Assembly (NCBI GenBank): GCA_000153385.1
Contig: CH672374.1
Span: 1,143,178 to 1,207,177, forward strand
Direction: 5' to 3'
Length of the DNA: 64,000 bases
From: Flavobacteria bacterium BBFL7
GTDB taxonomy: Bacteria; Bacteroidota; Bacteroidia; Flavobacteriales; Flavobacteriaceae
Shown piece after piece: positions 52,917-61,666 of this stretch. The notes under the pieces are model-generated. The model had not been told where the DNA came from. It searched no databases and saw only the letters and a list, made by a program, of their open reading frames with translations. The translations under genes were made by a program, and so were the position numbers. Every line of letters begins with the position of its first letter. Positions within the stretch are counted from its first letter, which is position 1.

Positions 52917-53096
52917 TCAGACCATTTCTAATTTCAGTTGGTCTACAGGCTCAATGACTTGAGTTACATGACATGTTGAATCTTTGATTTTTTCATCATA
53001 GTCACTACAAGACCATACCGATTGATGTTGATCAGTTAAAACGCATTTCTTATGATGAATGCATGTAGGACAAATATTGAATGTTGTTGATCTCAT
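52917..53096 (-). CDS. Small Cys-rich protein under the sigma-54 promoter, 59 aa
   Basis: Starts MRSTTFNICPTCIHHKKCV and goes on VWSCSDYDEK...DSTCHVT. Cysteine pattern C-x2-C-x5-C followed by two more Cys resembles a zinc-binding ribbon. It starts about 20 nt downstream of the predicted transcription start. It is the first gene of the operon that leads to gdh. No named family recognised, but similar short proteins near GreA/GDH clusters in Flavobacteriia seem familiar. Confidence 0.6.
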   Translation of the reverse strand: MRSTTFNICPTCIHHKKCVLTDQHQSVWSCSDYDEKIKDSTCHVTQVIEPVDQLKLEMV

Positions 53097-53126
53097 AGTA
53101 CATAATAATTATTTTATATACTAAAA

Positions 53127-53142
53127 GGCAATCTATATGCCA
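53127..53142 (-). promoter_or_regulatory. Sigma-54 (-24/-12) promoter
   Basis: On the minus strand the bases read TGGCATATAGATTGCC, matching TGGCAYRNNNNTTGCW in all but the last base. The initiation site would lie near 53116, 20 nt before the 59-aa gene's ATG. The gene for a sigma-54 activator follows directly upstream on the same strand. Confidence 0.75.
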
Positions 53143-53244
53143 GTGGACATACCAAAGACACAAACCTATTTTTAAAACACTAGCAAACAGAAACTTAAGA
53201 CTATTTATTTAATTAAAGCTGTTTGAAGCTCTGGTACTTTATTA

Positions 53245-53255
53245 CCCACATTGGG
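53245..53255. promoter_or_regulatory. Possible activator-binding palindrome upstream of the sigma-54 promoter
   Basis: CCCA-CAT-TGGG, about 110 bp upstream of the -24/-12 element, at enhancer distance and directly after the activator gene stop. Only one site of this kind is seen. Confidence 0.3.
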
Positions 53256-53282
53256 AAGATTGTATCAGTCCAAAATACTATA

Positions 53283-54611
53283 CTAGCTTTCAAGTTTAGA
53301 TCGGAGCGTTTTACGATCGATACCTAATATCTCCGCTGCTTTGGTTTTATTATTATTAGTAGCATTAAGAACCTTTAAAATATGCTTCTTCTCTACTTCT
53401 TTTAAAGATAATAAGCTGTGATCAGAGAAATCAATGGTCATTTTTAAAGCTTTAGGTAAATGTTCTACATCAACCGTTTTATCACACATAATGACAGCTC
53501 GCTGTATAATATTTTCTAACTCACGTATATTACCAGGCCAGTCATAACGTTGTAGGATATTCAAAGCCTCAGGAGTTATTTTAATAAAGCGATCTTTAAA
53601 TTCAACACCATATTTAAAAAGAAACTTTTCAGTCAGTAATGGAATATCTTCTTTGCGTTCTCTCAATGGTGCAACCTCTATTTCTACAACCGTCAGGCGG
53701 TAATATAGATCTTCTCTAAAAGTGTCGTTCTTAATCATATTTTTAAGATCACTATTAGTCGCTGCAATTATGCGTACATCAATTTTTTCTGCTTTTTGAG
53801 CTCCTACTTTTACAACTTCTTTCTCCTGAAGCACACGCAATAATCGGGATTGTACAGCAGTAGATGCATTACCTATCTCATCTAAGAATATCGTTCCACC
53901 ATTTGCCGCTTGAAAAAAACCTTGCCTATTTTTATCAGCACCTGTAAAAGCACCTTTAGTATACCCAAATAATTCTGACTCGAGTAGATTCTCTGGGATA
54001 CCACCGCAGTTAACGGCTATAAAAGGTGCTCTAGAAAACTTGCCTTGATAATGAATGGCTCTTGCCACTAATTCTTTACCGGTACCACTTTCTCCCTTTA
54101 TAAAAATAGTTGCTTTATTATTCTTTACCCGTTCAATTATCTGTATAACTCCATTCAATTTATCAGACTGTCCTATTAGTTCTCCATAGGCAGTATCTTT
54201 TTGTGTTTCCGCTTTCGCGAAAGCAGAATTCAAACCAGACTTAAGCCCTAGAGACTTATCTACCGCTTGTTGTAATTCTTCTTTTGTAAACGGTTTTGTG
54301 AGATAATCTACTACACCAGACTTAATAGCAACGAGTGAGTCCTGTACTGACGGGTAGCCCGTAACGACTAGCTTAGGTAAGTTAGGGTAATGCTCTGACA
54401 CAAATTTAATAAGCTCGGTACCATCTATTTCAGGCATTTTTAAATCTGTAATTAATAGGTCTATTTTTGTGTCCCGTAAGATTTGAACAGCTTCTTTAAC
54501 AGATACTGCCCTATAGGTATGATAATTCCAAGATTGTAAATGACGCTGCAATAACTCTAGGATATTGACATCGTCATCTACAATTAATATGTTCTCTTTT
54601 TTAAGTTGCAT
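53283..54611 (-). CDS. NtrC-type sigma-54-dependent response regulator
   Basis: 442 aa. Receiver domain (1-120) with VDDDVN and the phospho-Asp in LLITDLKMPEIDG; AAA+ domain (about 145-370) with Walker A GESGTGKE, the sigma-54 loop GAFTGA in ELFGYTKGAFTGADK and LFLDEIG Walker B; C-terminal Fis-type helix-turn-helix NKTKAAEILGIDRKTLRSKLES. Palindrome copy 16 codes AFAKAE in the receiver-AAA linker. It forms an operon with the kinase upstream (15-nt gap). Its most probable target is the -24/-12 promoter at 53127. Confidence 0.95.
   Translation of the reverse strand: MQLKKENILIVDDDVNILELLQRHLQSWNYHTYRAVSVKEAVQILRDTKIDLLITDLKMPEIDGTELIKFVSEHYPNLPKLVVTGYPSVQDSLVAIKSGVVDYLTKPFTKEELQQAVDKSLGLKSGLNSAFAKAETQKDTAYGELIGQSDKLNGVIQIIERVKNNKATIFIKGESGTGKELVARAIHYQGKFSRAPFIAVNCGGIPENLLESELFGYTKGAFTGADKNRQGFFQAANGGTIFLDEIGNASTAVQSRLLRVLQEKEVVKVGAQKAEKIDVRIIAATNSDLKNMIKNDTFREDLYYRLTVVEIEVAPLRERKEDIPLLTEKFLFKYGVEFKDRFIKITPEALNILQRYDWPGNIRELENIIQRAVIMCDKTVDVEHLPKALKMTIDFSDHSLLSLKEVEKKHILKVLNATNNNKTKAAEILGIDRKTLRSKLES
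54210..54225. repeat. 16-bp palindrome copy 16
   Basis: CGCTTTCGCGAAAGCA, read on the minus strand as AFAKA in the NtrC linker. Confidence 0.9.
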
Positions 54612-54626
54612 CTAGCTTTAAGGTTA

Positions 54627-55706
54627 TTAAGATTTTGGAAGTTTTACTGTAAAAGTGGCTCCTTTAAATTTATTATTTCTAGCACTTATTGTTCCCTTAT
54701 GACTAGCGACAATTCCATGTACAACGCTCAATCCCAGCCCAGATCCATCTCCTATAGGCTTTGTAGTAAAAAACGGTTGAAACACTTTTTTCTGAGCTTC
54801 TTTAGTGAGACCTATGCCTTGATCAGATATTCTGAGAATGACATGATCAGTAGTTTGTAAAGCCTCTATAGTCACAACACCATTGACAGGTGTAAAATAT
54901 ATTGCATTAATAGTTAGATTAAATATTATTTGAGTGAGCTGTATGATATCAGCCTTTAAGAATAGCTCTTCTTCCTCAATTTTAACTATATATTTTACTT
55001 GTGCTTTTTTAAATGAAGCATCTAGTAGCGCCAAAGAATTTTTAATACTAGGCACTATATTAACGCGTTGCATTTCTTGCGGCATCTCACAGGCAAAGAA
55101 CATAAGTTTCTTAACTACCTCACGTGAGAACATAGCATTTTTGATAATCTTGTCTAAATCTTCAGTGACTAAAGTATTATCAATAAACGCATCTTTAAGT
55201 AACTCTGCAAAGCCTAAAATATTAGTCAGCGGTGTATTCAATTCATGAGCTATACCAGCTGTTATTTCACCTAGTATAGATAACCGGTCTGCGTGTTCCA
55301 TCTGCCGTTTAAGTGAGGTCTCATTTTGTTGAATTTCTATGCGCTCTAGCAAATTCCCTATTTTTAAAGCTATACTATCTAATAGCTGTTTCTCTTCTTT
55401 GAGAAAAGAACTTTTATCTTGATTTAAAGATGCGGTTATGGTACCATTAGGCTTATTAAAAACCTGTATATGAGAGATAAGGTTTATGGCGTTATCAATA
55501 GTTACTGTTTCCACTGAGGCAATAGAGGTATGTATGGCTATCTCAGTATCATCTGGGAACTGAAATCCTTTTTTAAGGCTATGAGCGATGGCTAGTAGAA
55601 CCTCTTGAATTTGATCAACATCTGCATTTACTATAATAGAAGACACTTCATAAAGACATGTAAGTTCTTTAATACGTTCTTTCAATACGTCATGAGTAGT
55701 ATCCAT
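54627..55706 (-). CDS. Sensor histidine kinase, partner of the NtrC-type regulator
   Basis: 359 aa, no membrane helix, so a cytosolic sensor. N-terminal helix with KELTCLYEVSSIIVNADVD, then a GAF-like region (about 20-140), then HisKA with the phosphoacceptor motif GEITAGIAHELNTPLTNILGF and an HATPase domain with NLTINAIYFTPVNG, ISDQGIGLTKEAQ and GSGLGLSVVHGIVASHKG. The start is ATG 55706; an upstream TTG at 55721 would add five residues. The intergenic stretch 55722-55911 holds no feature I can name. Confidence 0.93.
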   Translation of the reverse strand: MDTTHDVLKERIKELTCLYEVSSIIVNADVDQIQEVLLAIAHSLKKGFQFPDDTEIAIHTSIASVETVTIDNAINLISHIQVFNKPNGTITASLNQDKSSFLKEEKQLLDSIALKIGNLLERIEIQQNETSLKRQMEHADRLSILGEITAGIAHELNTPLTNILGFAELLKDAFIDNTLVTEDLDKIIKNAMFSREVVKKLMFFACEMPQEMQRVNIVPSIKNSLALLDASFKKAQVKYIVKIEEEELFLKADIIQLTQIIFNLTINAIYFTPVNGVVTIEALQTTDHVILRISDQGIGLTKEAQKKVFQPFFTTKPIGDGSGLGLSVVHGIVASHKGTISARNNKFKGATFTVKLPKS

Positions 55707-55911
55707 ATGCTGCGCTAACAATAGCTAATGTTGAAAAAATTAAGGTAAGGATTTTTGAGGTTTATATCTCTAGACGATAGTACATAATATAGCTAAATAT
55801 TAAGAACCAAGTAAGATATCTATTCTCACTAAAGTAACTCGCAGCAATTTATCACAACTAAAAAATGTTTTTATGATATAATGTACATATTGATCATATT
55901 AAAAAAATGAT

Positions 55912-56568
55912 TTAAGAAGGCAAATCATCCTTAACAACTTTAGACTTTTCTATTCTATAGAAAATAATTATTAATATGATAATACCTATTACTAGTAGAG
56001 AATAAATTTCCATACTAGATATCAATTGATTATTATTTAAAGATTTTTGCGCAATACCTATTATGTTTTTACTCTCTGTTACTTGTATAAATGCAAGATT
56101 ATTTAAATCACTTTTTAAGACTTCTGACTCTTCATAAAAAGGTATCAGGTAAATTGAGTTCCCAGTAGAACTTAATTTGCTCTGTTCATTTATTTTTTTA
56201 AAATAGGTCTCTTCTTTCTTTTTCAAAAGTTCATAGTTTGTAATGAAGGTTTGAAAAGTTTTATCTTCATTTGCGGTAAGTTCAGTGCCAGCAAATAGGT
56301 TTATAAGAATATCAAGTTCTTTGTTGATATTAAGGTTAGTAGTATATGATGGCTGCATATAATGATGCTGCTTTTCATGAATCAGATTATTCATTTTATA
56401 GATATAATCTTGAGCCACTACCCTATCATTATAGATGGAAGTTACAACAGATTGTGCTGTTTCAAAATGCCTTTTATCTAGTCGATTAGTTCCAAGAATT
56501 AATAAGAAAACAGCTAAAAGACCTAAGGTAATATTAATCCTGCCAGATGTTGTTAAAGCTTTAAACAT
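55912..56568 (-). CDS. Two-TM sensor-like membrane protein (4-helix-bundle type)
   Basis: 218 aa. First transmembrane helix at residues about 13-28, a periplasmic helical region of about 155 residues, and a second transmembrane helix at about 186-206, then a short charged tail. It looks like the ligand-binding half of a chemoreceptor or kinase (4HB_MCP type) without a signalling domain. It might act with the soluble kinase encoded next to it, a split sensor, but this is inference. Confidence 0.65.
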   Translation of the reverse strand: MFKALTTSGRINITLGLLAVFLLILGTNRLDKRHFETAQSVVTSIYNDRVVAQDYIYKMNNLIHEKQHHYMQPSYTTNLNINKELDILINLFAGTELTANEDKTFQTFITNYELLKKKEETYFKKINEQSKLSSTGNSIYLIPFYEESEVLKSDLNNLAFIQVTESKNIIGIAQKSLNNNQLISSMEIYSLLVIGIIILIIIFYRIEKSKVVKDDLPS

Positions 56569-56723
56569 TATAGAATAGAGTTAAGGCATTAATAAACCGC
56601 CATTTTATAATAAGAATAGCCTAATAACATGCCACAACAATTTAAGCATGTCTAACAAAAACACAAACTGCTGAAAAACAATTACTTAAACCATTCCTGC
56701 TGTAAATAGTTAAAATAATAAAC

Positions 56724-56759
56724 CGAGTAACATTTACCCTATTGGGTAAATATTACTCG
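56724..56759. other. Long hairpin downstream of the tRNA gene
   Basis: A 16-bp stem with one mismatch (56724-56739 with 56744-56759) around the loop TATT. In the minus direction it follows tRNA-Arg by about 100 nt. It may be a transcription end or processing signal. The rest of 56569-56857 shows nothing else I can name. Confidence 0.45.
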
Positions 56760-56857
56760 ATTTCTATAACTATAATGAAGTATTTAATTAATTACCTAAA
56801 TCATTTAAGTTAAAAAACACCTTAAACAGAATGTTTAAAGCGTTTTAATTTTATTCG

Positions 56858-56931
56858 TGACCACGACAGGATTCAAACCTGTGACCGCTGGAGCCGAAAT
56901 CCAGTGCTCTATTCAGCTGAGCTACGTGGCC
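56858..56931 (-). tRNA. tRNA-Arg (anticodon TCG)
   Basis: A full cloverleaf on the minus strand: acceptor GGCCACG pairs with CGTGGTC, D-arm GCTCAGCTGAATAGAGC, anticodon stem CTGGA/TCCAG with loop TTTCGGC, and T-arm ACAGGTTTGAATCCTGT. The anticodon is TCG, reading CGA codons. The yqeY-like gene lies 9 nt upstream in the same direction. CCA is not encoded. Confidence 0.95.
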
Positions 56932-56940
56932 GTTTAAAGT

Positions 56941-57387
56941 CTATGTTAGCTGGTTTTTTACTATAGTGCTAATGGTTCTACCGTCTGCCTTACCAGCTAA
57001 TTGCTGATTTGCCATACCCATAACTTTCCCCATATCTTTCATTCCCGACGCACCTGTTTGAGCTATAATATTTGATACCACTTTTGCAATTTCTTCTTCA
57101 CTCAATTGCTCTGGTAAAAATTGTTCTAAAACAGCTGCCTGTGCCAGCTCTGGTTCCGAAAGGTCAGCTCTATTTTGTTCAGAAAATATACGTGCACTAT
57201 CCTTGCGTTGCTTCACTAATTTTTGGACTAGTTTAACTTCCTCCTCATCAGATAAGTCACCGCCATCACCAGACGTTTTAGCAAGTAAAATTTCACTTTT
57301 TACTGCACGCAATGCTGCAAGAGCCGTTTGATCTTTTGCCTTCATAGCCGCTTTCATAGCGGTCATGATATCTTTTTCTAAACTCAT
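56941..57387 (-). CDS. GatB/YqeY domain protein
   Basis: 148 aa, helical YqeY family: SLEKDIMTAMKAAMKAKDQTALAALRAVKSEILLAKT, KLVKQRKDSARIFSEQNR and LEQFLPEQLSEEEI. These are thought to be tRNA-amidotransferase-related, with no clear role. It sits directly upstream of tRNA-Arg and could be co-transcribed. Confidence 0.93.
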   Translation of the reverse strand: MSLEKDIMTAMKAAMKAKDQTALAALRAVKSEILLAKTSGDGGDLSDEEEVKLVQKLVKQRKDSARIFSEQNRADLSEPELAQAAVLEQFLPEQLSEEEIAKVVSNIIAQTGASGMKDMGKVMGMANQQLAGKADGRTISTIVKNQLT

Positions 57388-57464
57388 AATATTAAATTCT
57401 TTAAGAGTATAAAAATAAGGCTTAAAATGGCCTTATACAACATACACAATTTCAAAATATACTA

Positions 57465-57500
57465 TAAAAAAAGCCCAAATTCTATTTAAAGAATTCGGGC
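57465..57500 (-). terminator. Terminator of ftsZ (division cluster)
   Basis: Stem GCCC(A)AATTC (57473-57482) with GAATTCGGGC (57491-57500). On the minus strand the odd pair becomes G-U, and A residues at 57465-57472 become a U tract, which gives its direction. Confidence 0.85.
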
Positions 57501-57525
57501 CTACTGCTTTTAGGGAAAGCAATTT

Positions 57526-59529
57526 TTAATCTACATTATCATGTAGAAATGAGTTGTTATTTGTTCTTAACTGTATATCATCATTATCATCTGTAGATAA
57601 TGTAGTTCTAGAACGATCTGCCTCACTAGGTAAATCATCTAGTTGTACTCCATGACGTTCAAATGCAGGCTTTTTTTCAATTTCTTCTAACCTGTGTGAA
57701 TTTTTGAACTTAAAATTATAAGCATGCATTTTACGCTTACGTTCTTCGGCTCTAAGTACTAACATCTCGTTAATAGGCAAATCTGTAAGATCTACATCAT
57801 CTGCATTTGTATCTTCAACTACCTCAGTATTTAATGGCTCTGAAGGTACCGATTTAGTCACTATTTGAATTTCCTCTTCTGCTACTTGAGTAGGTTGTTT
57901 ACTTGTAGGCTTTGCCTGATTCATGGTTTCTTCAATCTCCATATAATCATCCAAAGAATACTTAGTAATTCCACTTGCAGAAACTTCTGTAACCGGTATT
58001 ACATTAACAGGATCATTCACCTCTATATCTTCTAGATTATGGACAATAGGTTGCTCTGGCACAGCTTTTTCTTTACTGGACACAGGCATATCAAAATCTA
58101 AAAAGAATTGATCTTTTTCTTCTTCAACATCTTCAACCATTTTAGTTACTTCAGGCTGCGCTTCTGTTATCACAAATTCCTCAGGCTTTACCTTATCGAG
58201 TACTTCCTCGTAAACCACATTTAAGTTAGATATAAACTCTGTAGTTGGTATCAAAACATTCTCTTCCCTTACCGCTGGCATCATTGGTTCTGGCTCTTCT
58301 TCACCTAATGTATGAATAATTTTTACTGGCTCAGTAGGTTGCGGTGCAACGATAGGTTGTGGTGATTCCGCTTTCGCGAAAGCGTTATCGACATCATCAA
58401 TATCCTCAGTACCATCTTCCTGATCCACAATAATGTTTCCAGGAGTTACTCCTGAAGTTTTCTCTTGCAAAACGGCACTGGCGCGCTGTTCATCTTCTAA
58501 TGTATGAATGATGCGTTTTGCCTCAGTATTTGAGATATCATTTTGTTGTTCCTTATTAAATCCCGTTGCGATTACGGTTACAGAAATAGCGTCTCCTAAA
58601 GATTCATCTTCTCCAACACCCATAATAATGTTTGCTCCACCACCAGCTTCTGTCTGAATTAAATCGTTGATTTCACCTATTTCATCAATGGTTATTTCTT
58701 CAGATCCAGATACAATAAGTAGCAATACATTCTTTGCTCCTGTAATCTTATTATCGTTTAAAAGTGGTGAATCTAAGGCTTTAATTATTCCTTCTTGGGC
58801 ACGGTTTGCACCCGTAGACTGTGCGCTTCCCATAATAGCTGTACCCGAGTTAGAAAGAACAGTCTTTGCATCACGCAAGTCAATGTTTTGTGTGTAGTGA
58901 TGCGTTATAACCTCTGCAATACCACGTGAGGCAGTAGCAAGTACCTCATCTGCTTTAGAGAAACCTGCTTTAAAACCTAAGTTTCCATAAACTTCTCTAA
59001 GCTTATTATTGTTAATTATAATTAATGAGTCTACCTGAGAACGGAATTTTTCTATTCCTAATTGAGCTTGCTCATTACGTACTTTACCTTCAAAATTAAA
59101 TGGCGTGGTTACGATTCCTACGGTTAGAATACCCATGTCACGAGATACTTGAGCAATAACTGGCGCAGCACCAGTTCCCGTTCCTCCACCCATACCAGCA
59201 GTGATAAATACCATTTTAGTATTCGTGTCTAGCATACCGCGCAATTCTTCTATACTTTCTTGAGCAGCGCGTTCACCTACCTCTGGATTTGCTCCAGCTC
59301 CTAGACCTTCTGTTAAGGTTACACCTAGTTGTATTTTATTAGGCACTGGACTATTATCTAGCGCTTGTGAATCTGTATTACAGATTACAAAATCTACTCC
59401 TTTTATTCCTTGCTGGAACATGTGCTTAATGGCGTTACTACCGCCACCACCGACACCTATTACTTTAATTACATTAGATTTATTTAAAGGTAAATCAAAT
59501 GCTATACTGTTAAAATCTTCATTACTCAT
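57526..59529 (-). CDS. ftsZ: Cell division protein FtsZ, long form
   Basis: Tubulin-like GTPase that forms the division ring. Seen: VIGVGGGGSNAIKHM, the GTP signature ITAGMGGGTGTGAAPV, TTPFNFEGKVR and INNNKLREV. The GTPase part takes about 325 residues. The protein is 667 aa, far longer than the about 380 aa of E. coli, because of an acidic, low-complexity linker of about 270 residues (contains DEDGTEDIDDVDNAFAKAESPQP-like runs, positions about 370-610), then a C-terminal peptide PAFERHGVQLDDLPS. Long FtsZ linkers are common in Bacteroidota. Palindrome copy 17 lies in the linker. Confidence 0.97.
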   Translation of the reverse strand: MSNEDFNSIAFDLPLNKSNVIKVIGVGGGGSNAIKHMFQQGIKGVDFVICNTDSQALDNSPVPNKIQLGVTLTEGLGAGANPEVGERAAQESIEELRGMLDTNTKMVFITAGMGGGTGTGAAPVIAQVSRDMGILTVGIVTTPFNFEGKVRNEQAQLGIEKFRSQVDSLIIINNNKLREVYGNLGFKAGFSKADEVLATASRGIAEVITHHYTQNIDLRDAKTVLSNSGTAIMGSAQSTGANRAQEGIIKALDSPLLNDNKITGAKNVLLLIVSGSEEITIDEIGEINDLIQTEAGGGANIIMGVGEDESLGDAISVTVIATGFNKEQQNDISNTEAKRIIHTLEDEQRASAVLQEKTSGVTPGNIIVDQEDGTEDIDDVDNAFAKAESPQPIVAPQPTEPVKIIHTLGEEEPEPMMPAVREENVLIPTTEFISNLNVVYEEVLDKVKPEEFVITEAQPEVTKMVEDVEEEKDQFFLDFDMPVSSKEKAVPEQPIVHNLEDIEVNDPVNVIPVTEVSASGITKYSLDDYMEIEETMNQAKPTSKQPTQVAEEEIQIVTKSVPSEPLNTEVVEDTNADDVDLTDLPINEMLVLRAEERKRKMHAYNFKFKNSHRLEEIEKKPAFERHGVQLDDLPSEADRSRTTLSTDDNDDIQLRTNNNSFLHDNVD
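58369..58384. repeat. 16-bp palindrome copy 17
   Basis: Perfect core, read on the minus strand as AFAKAE in the FtsZ linker. Confidence 0.95.
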
Positions 59530-59613
59530 ATCGCTGCTACTTTATGGTTTAAGCTCTTTTTATTATCTAAGCTCTCTTAATTCTTTACTTTACTATTATT
59601 TTCTAGTCGACAA

Positions 59614-60948
59614 CTACTCTGCATTATCTAGAAAATCCTTCAATTTTGTGGTCCAATTTTCAAAGAATCCACGTTTTTTATTTTCTTGTACCTCGGGCTC
59701 AGGTTGCTCAACTTCGTCGACATCCACTACAGGTTCTTCAATCACCTCTTCTTCAACTGGTTGCTCTTCAAGGTTTGAGTTGAGATAACCATCTTCTAAT
59801 CCTTTCATTACTAATCCTACTGCCGTGGCAAACACAGGGCTTGTACTTTCTGCATCACTATCGCCGGCAAGGTGTTCATTAGGGTAACCTATACGACTAG
59901 GCATTCCTGTAACATACTCTGCTAATTGTTTGATATGTTTTAACTGACTACCACCACCAGTTAAAACGACACCTGCTATAAGTTGCTTTTTAGGATCATC
60001 GTGACCGTAATTTTTAATTTCTACAAACACGTTTTCCAAAATCTCAATCACACGAGCATGGATTATCTTACTCAAGTTCTTAAGTGTAATTTCTTTAGGC
60101 TCACGACCACGCAATCCAGGAATCGAAACAATCTCATTCTCTTTATTCTCTCCAGGCCATGCACTACCAAATTTTGTCTTCAACAATTCTGCCTGCTTTT
60201 CTATGATAGAACAGCCTGCTTTTATGTCTTCAGTAATGATATTTCCACCTTGAGGAATAACCGCTGTATGACGTATGATCCCATCTTTAAATATGGCTAG
60301 ATCTGTTGTTCCGCCACCTATATCGATAAGAGCAACACCTGCTTCTTTTTCTTCTTGACTCAATACAGCATCTGCACTTGCCAGTGGTTCAAGAGTGATT
60401 TTCTTAAGGTCTAAATCTGCGCTTTTCACACATCGATAGATATTCTTAATAGATGCCACTTGACCGACCACCACATGAAAGTTGGCTTCTAATCGACCAC
60501 CATACATACCTACAGGCTCTTTGATCTCTGACTGACCATCGATTTTATATTCCTGTGGCAAAACATGTATAATTTCTTCACCTGGTAACATGACTAGTTT
60601 ATGTACTTGTCCACATAAAGTATCTATATCTGATTGGTCAATAACCTCTTCAGAGTTACCTCTAGTGATATAATCACTATGTTGTAAACTACGTATGTGT
60701 TGACCTGCAATACCAACCGTTACTTCTTTAATTTTTATACCACTAACCGCTTCTGCCTGATCAACTGCTTGTTGAATAGACTGAATGGTCTGTGTAATAT
60801 TATTAACAACACCTCTATGTACGCCAAGGCTCTTTGATCTTCCTACACCTAGAATTTCAAGTTTGCCGTACTCATTTTTGCGACCTATCATGGCCACAAT
60901 TTTTGTGGTCCCAATGTCCAGTCCTACTGCATATTCTTGTAAATCCAT
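59614..60948 (-). CDS. ftsA: Cell division protein FtsA
   Basis: 444 aa, actin-like membrane tether of FtsZ. N-terminal VGLDIGTTKIVAMIGRKNE (phosphate 1 loop), VALIDIGGGTTDLAIFKDG (phosphate 2), VVLTGGGSQLKHI (adenosine motif) and an acidic linker rich in Glu/Val before the C-terminal amphipathic helix RGFFENWTTKLKDFLDNAE, the membrane-targeting sequence. It lies 4 nt downstream of ftsQ and 84 nt upstream of ftsZ. Confidence 0.97.
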   Translation of the reverse strand: MDLQEYAVGLDIGTTKIVAMIGRKNEYGKLEILGVGRSKSLGVHRGVVNNITQTIQSIQQAVDQAEAVSGIKIKEVTVGIAGQHIRSLQHSDYITRGNSEEVIDQSDIDTLCGQVHKLVMLPGEEIIHVLPQEYKIDGQSEIKEPVGMYGGRLEANFHVVVGQVASIKNIYRCVKSADLDLKKITLEPLASADAVLSQEEKEAGVALIDIGGGTTDLAIFKDGIIRHTAVIPQGGNIITEDIKAGCSIIEKQAELLKTKFGSAWPGENKENEIVSIPGLRGREPKEITLKNLSKIIHARVIEILENVFVEIKNYGHDDPKKQLIAGVVLTGGGSQLKHIKQLAEYVTGMPSRIGYPNEHLAGDSDAESTSPVFATAVGLVMKGLEDGYLNSNLEEQPVEEEVIEEPVVDVDEVEQPEPEVQENKKRGFFENWTTKLKDFLDNAE

Positions 60949-60952
60949 TTCC

Positions 60953-61666
60953 TTACTTTTTAATACTAACGACCTGATTTTTATACCTCAAGTCGATCGT
61001 TTTAACTTGATTTAAGCGATTATCTTTTTTCATTTTTGCAATAAACGCTTTATAGTTCATCGCCTTATGTTGCAAATCTTCTATTTTACCCAATATTACT
61101 TCATGGTCATGGGCCCTTATTTGAAGCGTCACTTCTCCTTTTTTGTCAAAAGAAATTTGAGTGATAGAAGGCTTTAAAAACGAATCATGATTTATAAAAT
61201 TGATCAGTTCAAAAAGCTTTACCTTAAATGAATCTTTATAACCATACACTAACGGCACAAACGCTGTATGCTCTGGTGATAAAGGCATCATTTTATTATC
61301 CTCATCGAGGTATACTTGTGGAGACAACATTAACCTAGCAATAGGCGAGCGCTGTTCAACAAGCACGTTAACCTTACCTTCTAAAGAAACGGAAACCTCT
61401 GCACCTCTGATCATTGCGTTATCAATTAAACGCAATTCACCTTCATTCAAATCTAATTTTTCTAACGCTATAGATTCCACACTATCAATATTTTGTATCA
61501 ACAATTTATTAACGTTTTTTTCAGATATGAACAAAGCCTTACTATCTGTAAAAGAAATAGTTACATCTTTTACAGTTCTTTTTTCAAAACGATGTCCCGC
61601 AAAAGCATAAGCACTGAATACCAGCACCATACACAAACCATATTTTAGAATGCTTTTAACGCTCAT
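60953..61666 (-). CDS. ftsQ: Cell division protein FtsQ/DivIB
   Basis: 237 aa, bitopic: one transmembrane helix near the N-terminus (about 5-24), then a periplasmic part with a POTRA-like domain (VKDVTISFTDSKALFISEKNVNKLLIQ) and a beta domain with VNVLVEQRSPIARL. Role in stabilising the divisome. It overlaps murC by 11 nt and precedes ftsA by 4 nt. Confidence 0.9.
   Translation of the reverse strand: MSVKSILKYGLCMVLVFSAYAFAGHRFEKRTVKDVTISFTDSKALFISEKNVNKLLIQNIDSVESIALEKLDLNEGELRLIDNAMIRGAEVSVSLEGKVNVLVEQRSPIARLMLSPQVYLDEDNKMMPLSPEHTAFVPLVYGYKDSFKVKLFELINFINHDSFLKPSITQISFDKKGEVTLQIRAHDHEVILGKIEDLQHKAMNYKAFIAKMKKDNRLNQVKTIDLRYKNQVVSIKK

Noticed and set aside
56620..56640. Second sigma-54 promoter upstream of the sensor-like gene
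   Set aside because: The minus strand has TGGCATG but the -12 part reads TAGGC instead of TTGC, so the match is too weak.
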